64,000 bases of DNA from Numida meleagris (taxonomy: Eukaryota > Chordata > Aves > Galliformes > Numididae). Of the stretch, positions 63,661 through 64,000 are shown piece after piece. Under the pieces are notes generated by a model, which saw only the letters and a program-made list of their open reading frames with translations, did no database searches and was not told where the DNA came from. Location of the stretch: NCBI RefSeq assembly GCF_002078875.1, contig NC_034424.1, positions 2,618,092 through 2,682,091 on the forward strand. The letters run 5' to 3'. The position numbers and the translations under genes were made by a program. Position 1 is the stretch's first letter. Each line of letters begins with the position of its first letter.

Positions 63661-63775
63661 AGCTCCTTTAAGTTGTGCGTTCGGTGCGGGAGTAACCGGA
63701 GCGGTGTGAGAGGAGAGCGGGGTGCGTGCGGATCCCTGAGGAGCCCGGCCCTAGGGCGCGTGCTGGTGCCTGCTT

Positions 63776-63805
63776 GGGGGCAGGGGGGGCCTGCAGAGCT
63801 GGGGG
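63776..63805 (+). other. G-run cluster, possible G-quadruplex
   Basis: G5 (63776-63780), G7 (63783-63789) and G5 (63801-63805) lie within 30 nt. Splitting the G7 run gives four G-tracts, with one loop of about 11 nt, longer than the canonical limit of seven. It lies just downstream of the presumed start region on the non-template strand of a plus transcript. Confidence 0.4.
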
Positions 63806-64000
63806 AGGTTGCAGACCTTAAATGCGTTATTATTCTTTTAACAAAAGGTGAGAACGACCGCGTGCTGTTCATAGAGCCAGGCTGAGTGACTTGGTGAAGG
63901 TCCGGTGAGAAACGTGGGGCAAAGCTGGGCAGTAAAGAAACACGCGTTCAGCGGTGAGGGGAGGGAGGACTGTGATGTTAGCTGGGATGGCGGAATTCCC

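Larger units (their letters stand above)
63100..64000. promoter_or_regulatory. CpG island, probable TATA-less promoter and first-exon region
   Basis: From about 63100 to the window end the DNA turns sharply GC-rich with many CpG dinucleotides, unlike the rest of the window. Promoter-type motifs are an inverted CCAAT box (ATTGG, 63233-63237) beside reversed GC boxes (63218-63228), an E-box CACGTG (63355-63360), a GC box GGGCGG (63615-63620) and two YY1-like GATGGCGG sites (63652-63659 and 63986-63993). No TATA box is evident. Plus-strand donor matches occur at 63591 (CCCCG|GTAAGG), 63848 (AAAAG|GTGAGA) and 63954 (AGCG|GTGAGG). This favours a transcript running right, out of the window, but a divergent promoter is possible. 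No coding sequence is identified. Confidence 0.75.

Noticed and set aside
1..64000. CRISPR arrays, tRNA/rRNA genes, LTR retroviral elements, known microRNA seeds
   Set aside because: I looked for regularly spaced repeats, LTR pairs, gag/pol-like motifs and several well-known microRNA sequences by eye and found none. A covariance-model search would be needed to exclude diverged RNA genes.

Overview
The window looks like vertebrate, most likely avian, nuclear DNA. All the interspersed repeats I can recognise are LINE fragments of the CR1 family (chicken repeat 1 type). I see no Alu/B1-type SINEs, no LTR element and no bacterial-style gene packing. CR1 also occurs in turtles and crocodilians. 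The bird call rests on the young-looking CR1 tails at low density in otherwise unique sequence; a galliform is plausible but not proven.

No protein-coding gene can be supported from sequence alone. Open frames on both strands are short (longest 177 codons), overlap each other on opposite strands, and show no recognisable domain. The only recognisable protein-like stretches are decayed C-terminal pieces of the CR1 ORF2 protein on the minus strand, near 49.85-50.08 kb and 59.12-59.41 kb. Most of the window is therefore intergenic or intronic.

Layout. 1-310: 5'-truncated CR1 cut by the window edge. 0.3-11.8 kb: unique non-coding DNA with a poly-T run, small tandem duplications and a homeodomain-site pair near 8.57 kb. 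11.8-12.1 kb: two adjacent CR1 tails. 12.1-38.3 kb: unique DNA with an HNF1-like palindrome (17.70 kb), two ancient amniote repeat relics (22.97 and 33.53 kb) and weak exon candidates. 38.36 kb: the only plus-oriented CR1 tail. 39.4-39.9 kb: long pyrimidine tracts. 42.3-42.8 kb: CR1 tail, a pentanucleotide microsatellite and a 25-bp-period duplication. 46.89-46.99 kb: a heptamer minisatellite. 49.6-50.2 kb: the longest CR1 copy, of an old subfamily. 59.0-59.4 kb: CR1. 61.2-61.3 kb: a cluster of octamer and homeodomain-type motifs. 62.9 kb: short CR1 tail. 63.1-64.0 kb: a CpG island with GC boxes, an inverted CCAAT box, an E-box, YY1-like ATGGCGGC sites and several splice-donor matches. This is a probable TATA-less promoter and first-exon region of a gene continuing beyond the right edge.

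The CpG island is the only strong gene-related signal. Eight of the nine CR1 pieces lie on the minus strand, which would fit an intron of a plus-strand transcript, but the numbers are small. I did not find a convincing new biological system. The items most worth a second look are the CpG island, the symmetric exon candidate at 48774-48857, the putative enhancer-like motif clusters and the palindromic ancient repeat at 33530-33610.
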